The notes: generated by a model from the letters alone, not told the origin. Positions 16,404-25,814 are shown, counted from the stretch's first letter. The stretch: DNA of 64,000 nt from Ottowia flava (GCF_008017535.1 NZ_VRUA01000006.1:1-64000); one strand, 5' to 3'. Made by a program: numbers and translations.

Positions 16404-16826
16404 ATGAGCAGGCCTTGGCTACCACTCCTGTGCGCCTGGCTGGTCTCGATCGTGGCTACCGGCAGTGCCGTGTTCATCGGCGAAGTCATGGGCATGACAC
16501 CGTGCGTGCTGTGCTGGTACCAGCGCATCGCCATGTTCCCCATCGCTCTGGTCCTTGGCATGTCACTGTACGCAGAAGACCGCCGAGGAGCTGTCTACGC
16601 GTTGCCGATGGCACTCACTGGCTTGGTGATCGCTGGCTATCACAGCCTCCTGGTGGCAGGGCTGGTTCCTCAGGCGTGGATCCCATGCTCCGCAGGAGTG
16701 TCTTGCGCCAACCAGAAGCTCAGCATCTTTTGGGGTCTGGAGCTGCCTTGGCTCTCGTTTGCATCCTTCGCTGCCATAGCAGCGCTCCTCTTCGTCTACC
16801 TGCGCGGAACCCGTCATGATCTCTAG
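16404..16826 (+). CDS. DsbB/BdbC-family disulfide oxidoreductase
   Basis: This 140-residue inner membrane protein has four predicted helices and the two cysteine pairs of the family: C34/C37 in TPCVLCWYQR and C95/C101 in IPCSAGVSC. It would reoxidise its DsbA partner and pass electrons to quinone. The GTG at 16398 is an alternative start only two codons upstream. Its 3' end overlaps the DsbA-like gene by 11 bases, so the two are translated together. Small size and the close second cysteine pair resemble BdbC rather than classic E. coli DsbB. Confidence 0.88.
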   Translation: MSRPWLPLLCAWLVSIVATGSAVFIGEVMGMTPCVLCWYQRIAMFPIALVLGMSLYAEDRRGAVYALPMALTGLVIAGYHSLLVAGLVPQAWIPCSAGVSCANQKLSIFWGLELPWLSFASFAAIAALLFVYLRGTRHDL

Positions 16827-17472
16827 AAAAGCAATCGTCGCCCTTGTGCTGATCGTTTCAGCAGGTGCCTTCGCTGTTGGTGCATACGTATACCAGCGCA
16901 ACGCACAGTTGGATCAGCAAGCAATCGCCATCAGCCAGTCCGAGCACCTTGTGCGGATGCACTCACCGGTCCTGGGTCCTCGCGAAGCGCCGGTCACCAT
17001 CGTGGAGTTCTTTGATCCCGCGTGCGAGACGTGCCGCGCCTTCTATCCCATCGTCAAAGACCTGATGCGGCAATACCCCTCCGATGTTCGGTTGGTGATC
17101 AGGTACGCCCCCTTTCACAGGGGCGCAGATCAGGTGGTCAAGCTGCTGGAAGCCGCGCGCAAGCAAGATCGATTCGTTCCCGTGCTTGAGTCCTTGCTCG
17201 ACACGCAGCCAAGCTGGGCAGACCACGGCTCCCCTCGCCTGGAGCTGGCCTCTAGGGCGGCAGCGCAAGCTGGTTTGGACCTGCAACGCGCGCAGGCGGA
17301 TATGGCTGCCCCAACGATGGATGCTGTCATCCAGCAGGATGTGCAGGATCTCACCGCGCTCCAGGTCAACAAGACGCCGACCTTCTTTGTCAATGGTCGC
17401 GCGCTTCCCAGTTTCGGAGCAAAGCAGCTGGCAGACCTGGTTTCCCAGGAGGTCGTGAAGGCCAAAAAGTAG
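16816..17472 (+). CDS. DsbA/BdbD-like thioredoxin-fold protein
   Basis: This 218-residue protein is anchored or exported by an N-terminal hydrophobic helix (IVALVLIVSAGAFAVGAYVY). The thioredoxin domain begins at PVTIVEFFDPAC, with active site C70-E-T-C73 and the cis-proline loop NKTPTFFVNG. It is predicted to oxidise or isomerise cysteines in periplasmic proteins, paired with the overlapping DsbB-like gene. Being directly upstream of the cadmium/zinc ATPase suggests protection of periplasmic thiols under soft-metal stress, an inference from position only. Confidence 0.88.
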   Translation: MISRKAIVALVLIVSAGAFAVGAYVYQRNAQLDQQAIAISQSEHLVRMHSPVLGPREAPVTIVEFFDPACETCRAFYPIVKDLMRQYPSDVRLVIRYAPFHRGADQVVKLLEAARKQDRFVPVLESLLDTQPSWADHGSPRLELASRAAAQAGLDLQRAQADMAAPTMDAVIQQDVQDLTALQVNKTPTFFVNGRALPSFGAKQLADLVSQEVVKAKK

Positions 17473-17532
17473 AAGCCGCCATGCAGATTTCCACCCGCCC
17501 GGGTTGGCGCCGCAGTCAACACATCGCAGCGC

Positions 17533-17563
17533 TTGACTCTGAAGTTACTTGAAGGTTTCCAAT
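17533..17563 (+). promoter_or_regulatory. MerR-family (CadR/PbrR/ZntR-type) promoter-operator
   Basis: A -35 TTGACT at 17533-17538 and a -10-like TCCAAT at 17558-17563 are separated by 19 bases, the elongated spacer typical of MerR-controlled promoters. An imperfect dyad ACTCTGAAGT/ACTTGAAGGT (17536-17556) lies between them and resembles known PbrR/CadR operators. It precedes the CadA-type ATPase by 26 bases. No MerR-family regulator gene is present in this window. Confidence 0.7.
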
Positions 17564-17588
17564 CACATTACACCAAGGAACCAACACC

Positions 17589-19817
17589 ATGAATTCGAAA
17601 GAGAACGCCTACAACGACCATGCTGCAGACGCCTGCTGCGCTGCAGACGCGAAGGCATCGGCGCCAGCACCCGCTCCCCCTGCGGGTTTCGTATCGAAGG
17701 GGACCGTGTTCCGAATCTCAACGATGGACTGTGCCGCTGAAGAGAGCGAAATCCGGCGCGCGCTGGAGCCCATATCGGGTGTGCGAGGGCTGGGCTTCCA
17801 GTTGGGTGCGCGCACTCTGACGATCGACGCGCCTGAGGACGTGATCCCTGAGGCTGTGGCTGCAATCCGCAAGGCGGGCTTCAATCCGGAGCCTGCGGCG
17901 CCTACCCAAGGTGGGGCTGATAGCGATGACCACGGCAATACGGCAGAAGGACTTTGGCGGATGGTGCTGGCACTTGCGCTGGCAATTGCTGCGGAGACCC
18001 TGTCTTTCTTCGCACCGGACACCACGGTGTTCAAGGGCATCGGCATGGCCGTTGCGGCCGCAGCGATCTGGCTCGCAGGCTTCTCCACCTACCGCAAGGG
18101 CTTCGCAGCGCTCATGCAAGGGCGCCTGAACATCAATGCCCTGATGACCGTCGCCGTGACCGGGGCCTTCCTCATTGGTCAGTGGCCAGAGGCTGCCATG
18201 GTGATGGCCTTGTACGCTATCGCCGAGCTGATTGAAGGACGGGCAGTCGACCGGGCTAGAAATGCGATCAAGAGCCTGCTCGACCTCACGCCAGATACCG
18301 CTGAAGTCCGCCAGCCCGACGGAAGCTGGACGATGACGCCGGCGGCGGATGTGCAAATAGACACGATCGTTCGCGTGAAGCCTGGTGCGCGTATACCGCT
18401 CGACGGGACCGTGGCCAGCGGTACCAGCGCTGTCAACCAGGCACCGGTTACGGGAGAGAGTATCCCGGTGGACAAGGTGCAGGGCGACCCCGTATTCGCA
18501 GGCACGATCAACGAGACCGGCACCATTGAAATCACGGTGACGGCCGCAGCAAGCAATACAACCTTGGCCCGCATCATCCAGTCGGTCGAGCAAGCCCAGG
18601 GCTCGCGGGCTCCGACACAACAATTCGTTGATCGGTTTGCGGCCATCTATACGCCAGCGGTGTTCATCATCGCTGTCCTGGTCGCAGTCCTGACCCCTGT
18701 GTTCCTGGACTTCACATGGATGCAGGCGCTGTACAAGGCGCTGGTCTTGCTGGTCATCGCATGCCCCTGCGCCCTGGTGATTGCAACCCCTGTCACGGTG
18801 GTCAGCGGGCTCGCATCGGCGGCTCGCCGCGGGATCCTAATCAAGGGTGGGGTGTACCTCGAAGATGCACACAAGCTCAAGGCCATCGCGCTGGACAAGA
18901 CCGGGACGATCACGGAAGGCAAGCCGAAGCTCGTGGAGAAGGCCGTTCTTGCATCCCAGCAGCCTGAAGCTGTTGTGCTTCGATGGGCGGCGGATCTCGC
19001 AGGACATTCGGATCACCCTGTATCGAAGGCCATCGCACAGGGCCTGGATGCCGGAGAGGGCGGTGTGAGCGGTTTCAAGGCGCTTGCCGGCAGGGGCATA
19101 GAAGCCCAACTTCAAGGACAGACGCTGGTGCTGGGGAATCACCGCCTTATCGAAGAGCGGGGACTGTGCTCACCAGCGATAGAGGAACTGCTCGCCAGCC
19201 ACGAAGCCAAGGGGCGCACGGTCACCCTTCTGGCGGATGAACGGGAGGTTCTTGCCATCTTTGCTGTGGCTGACACAATCAAGGACAGCTCGCGCGAGGC
19301 CATAGAGCAGTTGCACGAGCTCGGCGTCGCGTCGGTCATGCTCACAGGTGACAACGTGTCGACGGCGCAGGCCATTGCTAAGCAGGCGGGCATCGACGAG
19401 GCGCAAGGAAATCTGCTACCCGAGGACAAGCTGTCTGCCATCGAGAAAATGCAGGCTGAACACGGTCGCACCGCGATGACTGGGGACGGGATCAACGATG
19501 CCCCGGCGCTTGCACGTTCCGACATCGGCATTGCCATGGGCGCCGCGGGCACGGACACGGCCATGGAAGCCGCAGACATCGTCATCATGAATGACGATCT
19601 GCGACGCATCCCCGAGGTCATAAGGCTCTCTCGGCGCACACGCAACATCCTTTTGCAGAACATCGTGTTCGCCCTGGGCATCAAGGCCTTGTTCCTGGTC
19701 CTCGCCGTGTTCGGAAGCGCGTCCATGTGGATGGCTGTCTTCGCCGACATGGGGGCCAGCCTTCTGGTGGTGATCAACGGCCTGCGCCTGCTGCGCGGCG
19801 TGTCAAACAAGGCCTGA
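17589..19817 (+). CDS. cadA: CadA/ZntA-type heavy-metal P1B-ATPase
   Basis: This 742-residue inner membrane ATPase exports Zn, Cd or Pb. The N-terminus has a CC pair (residues 16-17) and one HMA domain with the MDCAAEES variant of the metal site at about residues 46-53. The membrane metal site is CPC in ACPCALVIATPVT. The A-domain TGES, the phosphorylation site DKTGT, an HP locus motif (AGHSDHPVSK) and TGDGINDAPAL are all present. AAGGA precedes the ATG. It sits downstream of a MerR-type operator. The gene is complete, and its stop is followed within 3 bases by a DUF3703 fragment. Confidence 0.93.
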   Translation: MNSKENAYNDHAADACCAADAKASAPAPAPPAGFVSKGTVFRISTMDCAAEESEIRRALEPISGVRGLGFQLGARTLTIDAPEDVIPEAVAAIRKAGFNPEPAAPTQGGADSDDHGNTAEGLWRMVLALALAIAAETLSFFAPDTTVFKGIGMAVAAAAIWLAGFSTYRKGFAALMQGRLNINALMTVAVTGAFLIGQWPEAAMVMALYAIAELIEGRAVDRARNAIKSLLDLTPDTAEVRQPDGSWTMTPAADVQIDTIVRVKPGARIPLDGTVASGTSAVNQAPVTGESIPVDKVQGDPVFAGTINETGTIEITVTAAASNTTLARIIQSVEQAQGSRAPTQQFVDRFAAIYTPAVFIIAVLVAVLTPVFLDFTWMQALYKALVLLVIACPCALVIATPVTVVSGLASAARRGILIKGGVYLEDAHKLKAIALDKTGTITEGKPKLVEKAVLASQQPEAVVLRWAADLAGHSDHPVSKAIAQGLDAGEGGVSGFKALAGRGIEAQLQGQTLVLGNHRLIEERGLCSPAIEELLASHEAKGRTVTLLADEREVLAIFAVADTIKDSSREAIEQLHELGVASVMLTGDNVSTAQAIAKQAGIDEAQGNLLPEDKLSAIEKMQAEHGRTAMTGDGINDAPALARSDIGIAMGAAGTDTAMEAADIVIMNDDLRRIPEVIRLSRRTRNILLQNIVFALGIKALFLVLAVFGSASMWMAVFADMGASLLVVINGLRLLRGVSNKA

Positions 19818-19819
19818 GC

Positions 19820-20110
19820 ATGACAACGTTTGGAACAAGAATCCGCCCCGCCGTGGATGCTGAACTGCAGGCAGCCAAGACTGCTGACAACGCAGGCCAG
19901 GCACAGCTGAGCTTTCGCCATCTGGAGCGCGCCCATGTGCTTGGCCAACCCTGGGCCTGCGAAATGTGCGACATCTCGATAGCACCGACCTCCGGTGTGG
20001 CAGCTTCAGGCTGGTTGCGGCCGTTGGTCACCTGCGGGTTAGATGTCCGCAGTAACGCTGACAGCGGCCATCTAGAGCCGACCGATCCGGTCAAGCGAGC
20101 CTGCGCCTAG
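19820..20110 (+). pseudogene. DUF3703 protein, truncated after about 48 residues
   Basis: Beginning ATGACAACG three bases after cadA, the frame reads TRIRPAVDAELQAAKTADN and LSFRHLERAHVLGQ. This is the characteristic N-terminal half of DUF3703 proteins, which commonly neighbour czc/cad genes. Homology stops near 19963; the rest of the frame to 20110 is unrelated and its composition looks non-coding. The full domain is normally about 110-130 residues, so this is a remnant, probably cut by a rearrangement that also brought in the methyltransferase fragment beyond. Confidence 0.7.
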
Positions 20111-20209
20111 GCGTTATCTGCCAGAACCTCTACACGTAGGAGGCGCGGTGCTCTGCCGCGTGCTCAGCTGGAAATCACGCCAAAACTCACTCCGAATATG
20201 GCGCTACCG

Positions 20210-20494
20210 CTACTTCCCGCTGCGTTGTTTGTTCAGATCCAGCAGGCGGCGCAGGATTTCTTCGTCCGGCCATTGCGTCGCGTAGTCGTTCCAGCCATAT
20301 GCCGCCGCGACGGCCTTGTCCAGTGCTTCGTGCGCCAGCGCCAACCACGCAGGACTAGCGTTGTACAAATTCGTGAGAGTGCGCTGCTTTAAATCGGCTT
20401 CATGATTGGGCTTCGCGACAGGCCGCTTCGGGAAACCTGACAGTCGCCACGGGCGCTTGGGTGTTGCCGATGCGTAAGGCATCCACGCCTTCAA
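20210..20494 (-). pseudogene. C-terminal fragment of an MmeI-like DNA methyltransferase/restriction enzyme
   Basis: The last 60 residues of this frame read KQRTLTNLYNASPAWLALAH, then EALDKAVAAAYGWNDYA and PDEEILRRLLDLNKQR. I recognise this as the extreme C-terminus of large MmeI-type (type IIL / class I SAM-dependent) DNA methyltransferases. Nothing upstream to 20775 continues the protein, so over 90 percent of the gene is missing. It marks a former restriction-modification locus at this junction. Identification rests on one conserved tail only. Confidence 0.55.
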
Positions 20495-20775
20495 TCTGAA
20501 GCGCTTGATTGACGAATTTGTCTGCCGCTTCCGCCGCCTTCACGTTCATGACCAGCGAGAATGACTCTGGAAATACTGACTTTGATCGAGAACATCTCCC
20601 GATCCTGTGCATACAGCGATTGATTTATCTCCCCTGCAGAAGTCGCTGCGGCTGCAGCGCGAGCAAGTCGGTTCGCAGGCAGCTGGCGGGCAAGTTGCAG
20701 TCGTTCGCGTCGGCACAACGCGAAGACAGCTTACGCTGCATATCAGTCTTCGGTTGTATTCCGAGATCCAGGCGC
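20495..20775 (-). other. Short debris between methyltransferase tail and alkB
   Basis: No frame in this stretch shows a recognisable domain. It contains overlapping short frames on both strands whose residue composition is not protein-like. I see no repeat, hairpin or RNA gene in it. Confidence 0.4.
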
Positions 20776-21354
20776 TCACAACCGTCGAGTCCTAAAGGTA
20801 ATAGACCACCGCAGCTCGCCCGTCGGAGCCACACTGTGCTGCCACCCCCACCGCGCTTCCCCTACGAGCGTGTAGATGGATCTCGGTGCCACATCCAACT
20901 GCACCACTTTGCGTGTAGCGGGAGCATCCGGGTACGGCCTGAACCGCAGCGTCGCGTGCCCACCCAGCGACACCCCCACAATCGTCTCAAAATCCGGCAC
21001 GTCCCGATGCCACCCCAGCGGCGTCCCCGGCGCGTACTCTGCGACCAAAGCATGGACAAGGTCGCCAGGCGGCACGCCCAGCCATCCCGCCACGCGATCC
21101 CGCAGCTCATGCAGGCGCTCATCAAGCGCGATACCCGGCTGCAGTTGATTCGTATCAAAGTCATACGACCCACCAAAACTCACCACTCGCCGCCTGGCCA
21201 CGTACTGCTTGTACCGCGCCGCATGCAGCGGCAGGGTCTTGATGATTTCGATCAGCTCCTTCTCTTCGTCAAGGCTCAGGAACTCAGGCTCGTAGACCAG
21301 TCCCTTGATGGAGGAATTGATCGGCCCTTCGTCAAACAGCGTCGCCTGCGTCAT
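20776..21354 (-). CDS. alkB: AlkB-like 2-oxoglutarate/Fe(II) DNA dealkylase
   Basis: This 192-residue dioxygenase would repair alkylated bases by oxidative demethylation. The iron ligands appear as WHRDVPDF (HxD) and QHSVAPT, and the 2-oxoglutarate-binding arginine region as LRWSITFRTRR. VVSFGGSYDFD and FRPYPDAP fit the AlkB lid and core. The ATG at 21354 has AGGAGA six bases upstream; the longer in-frame start lies in dnaE2. It follows dnaE2 by 10 bases on the same strand, so it appears to be the last gene of the SOS mutasome operon, which is not the standard imuA-imuB-dnaE2 composition. Confidence 0.86.
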   Translation of the reverse strand: MTQATLFDEGPINSSIKGLVYEPEFLSLDEEKELIEIIKTLPLHAARYKQYVARRRVVSFGGSYDFDTNQLQPGIALDERLHELRDRVAGWLGVPPGDLVHALVAEYAPGTPLGWHRDVPDFETIVGVSLGGHATLRFRPYPDAPATRKVVQLDVAPRSIYTLVGEARWGWQHSVAPTGELRWSITFRTRRL

Positions 21355-21364
21355 CCCGCTTCTC

Positions 21365-24300
21365 CTATCGGAAATCCCGGCTCTCGGTCGCCAACCGCCC
21401 CAGCATCGGCGACAGATCCGCCAGCCGCTCCGCAATCAGGTTGCACACTTCCCCCTCGCGCTGCCACCGTCCTTTCACCGCCATCAGCCGCGACCCCAAC
21501 AGCACTTCCCGCTGCGCCTCTTTGATATGCCGCCAGCAGATCACTTGGGTGGCCCCGTGCTCGTCTTCCAGTGACACAAAGATGGTCCCCTTGGCCGTCT
21601 CCGGCTGCTGCCGAAGCGTCACGATGCCCGCCGTGCGCACGATTCGTCCGTCAGGGATGCGCCGCAGTTCCTCGGACGTCTTGAGCTTGTACTTGTCGAG
21701 CTTCTTGCGCAGCAGTGCCATGGGATGGGTGCGCAGCGTGAGGCCGAGGGAAGCGTAGTCCCACAGCACGTCTTCTCCCTCCGGCGCTGCAGGCAGCTCC
21801 AGAAACTCCTCATGCACCGGCGCTTCCTGCAGAAGTTCGGGTGGCGCGTGCAGCGCGGCGGCATCCCAAACTTGCTGGCGCCGATGGCCGGACAGCGTGG
21901 CCAGTGCTCCAGCGGCCGCCAGCAGCTTCATCTCATGCTGTTCCAGCCGTGCTCTGCGGGCCAGCTCCTCGGCGTTGTCGAACGGCTCCTTCGCCCGTGC
22001 AAGCACGATGCGCTCTGCGCTATCGGTCCGCAGCCCGCGGACCAAGTGCAGGCCCAGACGCACAGCGGGTGTATTCGGCAGGTCCTCCAGCGAGGACTCC
22101 ACATCGCTGTACATCACATCCACCGGCCGCACCTCCACGCCATGGCGTCTTGCGTCCTGCACCAGCTGGCTTGGGGAGTAGAACCCCATGGGTTGGGAGT
22201 TCAGCAGTGCCGCAAGAAACGCTGCCGGCTCGTGCCGCTTGATCCAGCAGGATGCATAGACCAGCAACGCAAAGCTGGCCGCATGGCTCTCCGGGAACCC
22301 ATATTCCGAGAACCCCTTGATCTGTTCAAAGATCTGTTCCGCGAAAGCCCGCTCGTACCCGCGCGCAGTCATCCCGTCCACGATCTTGCTGTAGTACTTG
22401 CCCAGGCCGCCCTTGCGCTTCCAGGCGGCCATCGCCCGCCGCAAGCCATCGGCCTCGCCGGGGGTGAAACCGGCCGCCAGAATCGAGATTTGCATCACCT
22501 GTTCCTGGAACACCGGCACGCCCAGCGTGCGGCCCAGCGCCGTCTTGAGGGCTTCGCTCGGATAGGTCACCGGCTCCTTGCCTTGGCGCCGATTCAGGTA
22601 CGGATGCACCATACCACCCTGAATGGGTCCTGGGCGCACGATGGCCACCTCGATCACGAGGTCGTAAAAGCAGCGTGGCTTGAGCCGTGGCAGCATGCTC
22701 ATCTGCGCCCGGCTCTCAATCTGGAACACGCCGATGGTGTCCGCCTTGCAGACCATGTCGTAGGTGTCAGGGTCTTCGGCCGGGATGTCTTGCATGCCGA
22801 ACTGGTAGCCACGCCGGTCGCTGATCATGTCGAGCGCACGCCGAATGGCTGACAGCATGCCCAGGGCCAGCACGTCCACCTTGAGCAGGCCCGCGGCGTC
22901 GAGATCATCCTTGTCCCACTCGATCACTGTGCGGTCAGGCATGGAGGCGCTCTCCACCGGCACCATGCGGCAGAGCAATCCTTTGGTGAGAACGAAACCT
23001 CCCGTGTGCTGCGACAGGTGCCGCGGAAACCCTATCAGTTGGCAGGTGAGCACGATGAGCTGGCGCACCTGCAGGTTCTCCGTGGACATGCCCAGTTCAT
23101 CAAACCGTTCCAGGCGCACGTCGGCGCCATCAAACCACTGCTGGCCCTTGGCGATCGCGTCCACCGTCTCCAGGTCGAAGCCGAGCGCCTTGCCGACATC
23201 CCGGATCGCCGACTTCGGCCGGTAGCTGATCACCGTGGCCGTGAGGGCCGCGCGGTCCCGGCCGTACTTCTGGTAAAGATACTGGATCACCTCTTCACGG
23301 CGTTGGTGCTCGAAATCAATGTCGATGTCCGGTGGCTCATTGCGCTCCTTGGAGATAAAACGCTCGAACAGCACGGACATGCGTGCCGGGTCCACCTCTG
23401 TGACGCCCAAGCAGTAGCAGACCACGCTGTTGGCCGCCGACCCACGCCCCTGGCAGAGGATGTGCCGGGAACGTGCAAACGCCACGATGTCGTAGACGGT
23501 GAGGAAGTAATGCTCGTAGTGCAGCTCGCAAATCAGGGAAAGCTCATGTTCGATCTGCCCCTGCACCTTGGCCGGTATGCCGGCGGGCCAGCGCCGGCCA
23601 GCCCCTTCGTAGGTCACCTGGCGCAGGTAGCTCGCCGCCGAATGTCCAGCCGGCACCACCTCGTCCGGGTACTGGTACTTCAGTTCGTCCAGGCTGAAAC
23701 TGCACCTGGCCGCAACATTCAACGTCTCTGCCAGCAGCTCAGCCGGGAAGGTCTGCGCCAAGCGCAGCCGCGTGCGCAAGTGCTGCTCCGCGCTCCGCTG
23801 CAGAGCATGCCCGCACTCCGTGAGCGGCTTGCCGATCCGCGTGGCCGTGAGCACATCTTGCAGCGGCTTGCGAGAGCGGACATGCATATGAACGTCGCCA
23901 ACCGCCACCAGCGGCAGAGCCGTGAGCTCCGACAGCTGGCGCATGCGGTGCAACCAGAGTTCATCGTCGAGCCGCCGCACCTGGTCCACGCCAATCCAGC
24001 ACCTGCCTGTGAAGTGGTTCAGCGTCCAGAGCCCCGCCGCTTCCAGCTGCGCATCCGTGCTCTTGCGGTCCGGACACAACAGGACCACGCAGTCTTCCGC
24101 CTCCGACCCACTGATGTGGTCGAGGGTGAGGTGATAGGAGCCCTTCTCGGAGGATCGGCGCAACTTGGTGATAAAGGCGCACAAGTTGCCGTACCCATTC
24201 AAGTTCTGGGCCAGCACGACCAGCGTGAACGCCGCCTCGGAGTCGTCCCGAGGCTGGATGCAGAACTGGGAGCCCAGCAACAGCGGCAGGCCCGCCGCCT

Positions 24301-24490
24301 TGGCAGCTACATGCGCCCGAACCACTCCCGCCATGGAACACTCGTCCGTGATCGCCAGTCCCTGGTAGCCCAGCTCCCTGGCCCGTTCCACCAGCTCATC
24401 TGGCGCACTCGCTCCTCGCAGAAAGGTGAAATTCGAGACACACCGCAGTTCCACGTATTCCGGCAGCGTTCGGGGTGGACGGCTCAACAT
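21365..24490 (-). CDS. dnaE2: Error-prone DNA polymerase DnaE2
   Basis: This 1041-residue C-family polymerase works in SOS translesion synthesis with ImuA and ImuB. It opens with the PHP domain (ELRCVSNFTFLRGASAPDEL, AITDECSMAG), and the catalytic palm follows with PDIDIDFEHQRREEV. KGFSEYGFPESHAASFA, helix-hairpin-helix and OB-fold regions come after (GIVTLRQQPETAKGTIFVSL). Length matches DnaE2 (about 1030-1080) rather than DnaE1. The ATG at 24490 is preceded by GAGG and lies 7 bases after the imuB stop, supporting translational coupling. The gene is intact. Confidence 0.93.
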   Translation of the reverse strand: MLSRPPRTLPEYVELRCVSNFTFLRGASAPDELVERARELGYQGLAITDECSMAGVVRAHVAAKAAGLPLLLGSQFCIQPRDDSEAAFTLVVLAQNLNGYGNLCAFITKLRRSSEKGSYHLTLDHISGSEAEDCVVLLCPDRKSTDAQLEAAGLWTLNHFTGRCWIGVDQVRRLDDELWLHRMRQLSELTALPLVAVGDVHMHVRSRKPLQDVLTATRIGKPLTECGHALQRSAEQHLRTRLRLAQTFPAELLAETLNVAARCSFSLDELKYQYPDEVVPAGHSAASYLRQVTYEGAGRRWPAGIPAKVQGQIEHELSLICELHYEHYFLTVYDIVAFARSRHILCQGRGSAANSVVCYCLGVTEVDPARMSVLFERFISKERNEPPDIDIDFEHQRREEVIQYLYQKYGRDRAALTATVISYRPKSAIRDVGKALGFDLETVDAIAKGQQWFDGADVRLERFDELGMSTENLQVRQLIVLTCQLIGFPRHLSQHTGGFVLTKGLLCRMVPVESASMPDRTVIEWDKDDLDAAGLLKVDVLALGMLSAIRRALDMISDRRGYQFGMQDIPAEDPDTYDMVCKADTIGVFQIESRAQMSMLPRLKPRCFYDLVIEVAIVRPGPIQGGMVHPYLNRRQGKEPVTYPSEALKTALGRTLGVPVFQEQVMQISILAAGFTPGEADGLRRAMAAWKRKGGLGKYYSKIVDGMTARGYERAFAEQIFEQIKGFSEYGFPESHAASFALLVYASCWIKRHEPAAFLAALLNSQPMGFYSPSQLVQDARRHGVEVRPVDVMYSDVESSLEDLPNTPAVRLGLHLVRGLRTDSAERIVLARAKEPFDNAEELARRARLEQHEMKLLAAAGALATLSGHRRQQVWDAAALHAPPELLQEAPVHEEFLELPAAPEGEDVLWDYASLGLTLRTHPMALLRKKLDKYKLKTSEELRRIPDGRIVRTAGIVTLRQQPETAKGTIFVSLEDEHGATQVICWRHIKEAQREVLLGSRLMAVKGRWQREGEVCNLIAERLADLSPMLGRLATESRDFR

Positions 24491-24497
24491 ACCGGCC

Positions 24498-25814
24498 TCA
24501 CGCAAAGTGCCCGTGGAGGAACCACGCGGTCTGGTCCCGGGCCAAGCGCTGCTGGAACACCCACAGCACACCGGCATGCGGGCTCAGTGCCAGCCAGTAG
24601 TCGCGCTGCACGTTGAGCGGCCGTGCATCGGCTTCATCGCTGCTGCGGTGCCACCATCCCCCCTCGATGCGGTCAGGACCTAGCAGGAGCTGCAGAGGGC
24701 CTTGGTAGTAGGGACGGTTGTCGCGTTCGATGAGGCGCAGGGGCTCATCCAAGACCCAGCTGGGCAAGGGCAGTTCATATGGGGATGCTGCCCTATTGCG
24801 TGGTGCCTCACATTGCCAACTCTGCATCCACTCCAGACGGTGGTCTGCGGCCAAGACCGGGCGGCGCACACTGGTGTCGCCCAGCCGCGCCTGGATGCGC
24901 TCCAGGGCTAGATCCGTGCTTCCGCTTTTGCGCAAGGTCTCGGGAATGAGCGAGCGGCTCTCTTCAACGATGGGCAGGACTTCCGTGGCGAGCAATTCAA
25001 TATCGCCAGCGGGCGCTGCGAGCTGCACCTTGGACAAGTGCTCAGCCAGCAGCCGCGCGAAGTGCTCCACGTTCTGAGTGGGCTGCGCCGTGCGGACGGT
25101 GAGTTCGCCGCCGGTGCCGGCATCCTTGGCGCGCATGACATCGTGGCACCACCTGAGGGTGAAGGCCGTAGCCCCCAAGCGCCGCGCCGCCAGCCACCCG
25201 GCCATCTGGATCATCAGTCGCCGCGCTCCGAACAGCAAGGCGGGTGCTGCCTCGACCCGCGACATCAATTCCAGCCGCGCGTGGAACGTCTCGGGCAGAG
25301 TCAGCCATTCGTAAACCTCCGGACGCAGGCCGTAGGCTTGGTCCAAAGCCAAGAGTAGCCTCTTATCAAAGCGGCGGCTGAGGCCACCCCGCGGTAGGTT
25401 GCGTACGTCGCCCAACGTGCGGCAACCCACACGCGCCAGCGTAGGCTGGTGCAGACCTACGGCAGAGAGCGCTTCGAGCGGCAATGGGTCCAACATCTTG
25501 GCCAAGGGATACTCGAAACCATCACAGGGCCCACTCGCCGACATATGGCGTACCAAAGCCAGTGCTGAGGTGCCCGTGGGCGCCCACGCTACGCGGGCGC
25601 CTAGCTCCTCAGCACCGGCTTCCATGAGCCGATGCAGCGCCTTCATGCCGCCGAACAGGCGCGCGCTTCCCGATACTTCTGCGACGACGGAATCTTCCAG
25701 CAACGCCACCCGAGGGGTGAACTGCAGTGCCCAGATTCCGAGGGATGTCGCATCAATGGGAGACGGGCTGGCCGGCAGAGGAATGGGGAGCAATGCGGCC
25801 CAATGCCCGCGCAT
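24498..25814 (-). CDS. imuB: ImuB, Y-family polymerase-like mutasome subunit
   Basis: This 438-residue protein starts MRGHWAALLPIPLPAS and contains the degenerate Y-family polymerase fold (ALQFTPRVALLEDSVVAEVSGSARLFGG, LAKMLDPLPLEALSAVGLHQ, TLGDVRNLPRGGLSRRF). Members lack polymerase activity and bridge DnaE2 to the beta clamp. I see no DxD-type catalytic pair in the N-terminal segment, consistent with that. The start overlaps the end of imuA by 62 bases; a longer in-frame start inside imuA is less likely. It is the middle gene of the SOS operon. Confidence 0.9.
   Translation of the reverse strand: MRGHWAALLPIPLPASPSPIDATSLGIWALQFTPRVALLEDSVVAEVSGSARLFGGMKALHRLMEAGAEELGARVAWAPTGTSALALVRHMSASGPCDGFEYPLAKMLDPLPLEALSAVGLHQPTLARVGCRTLGDVRNLPRGGLSRRFDKRLLLALDQAYGLRPEVYEWLTLPETFHARLELMSRVEAAPALLFGARRLMIQMAGWLAARRLGATAFTLRWCHDVMRAKDAGTGGELTVRTAQPTQNVEHFARLLAEHLSKVQLAAPAGDIELLATEVLPIVEESRSLIPETLRKSGSTDLALERIQARLGDTSVRRPVLAADHRLEWMQSWQCEAPRNRAASPYELPLPSWVLDEPLRLIERDNRPYYQGPLQLLLGPDRIEGGWWHRSSDEADARPLNVQRDYWLALSPHAGVLWVFQQRLARDQTAWFLHGHFA

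Noticed and set aside
23006-24616. 536-residue plus-strand frame opposite dnaE2
   Set aside because: Antisense of the conserved DnaE2 PHP and palm regions; no recognisable domain.
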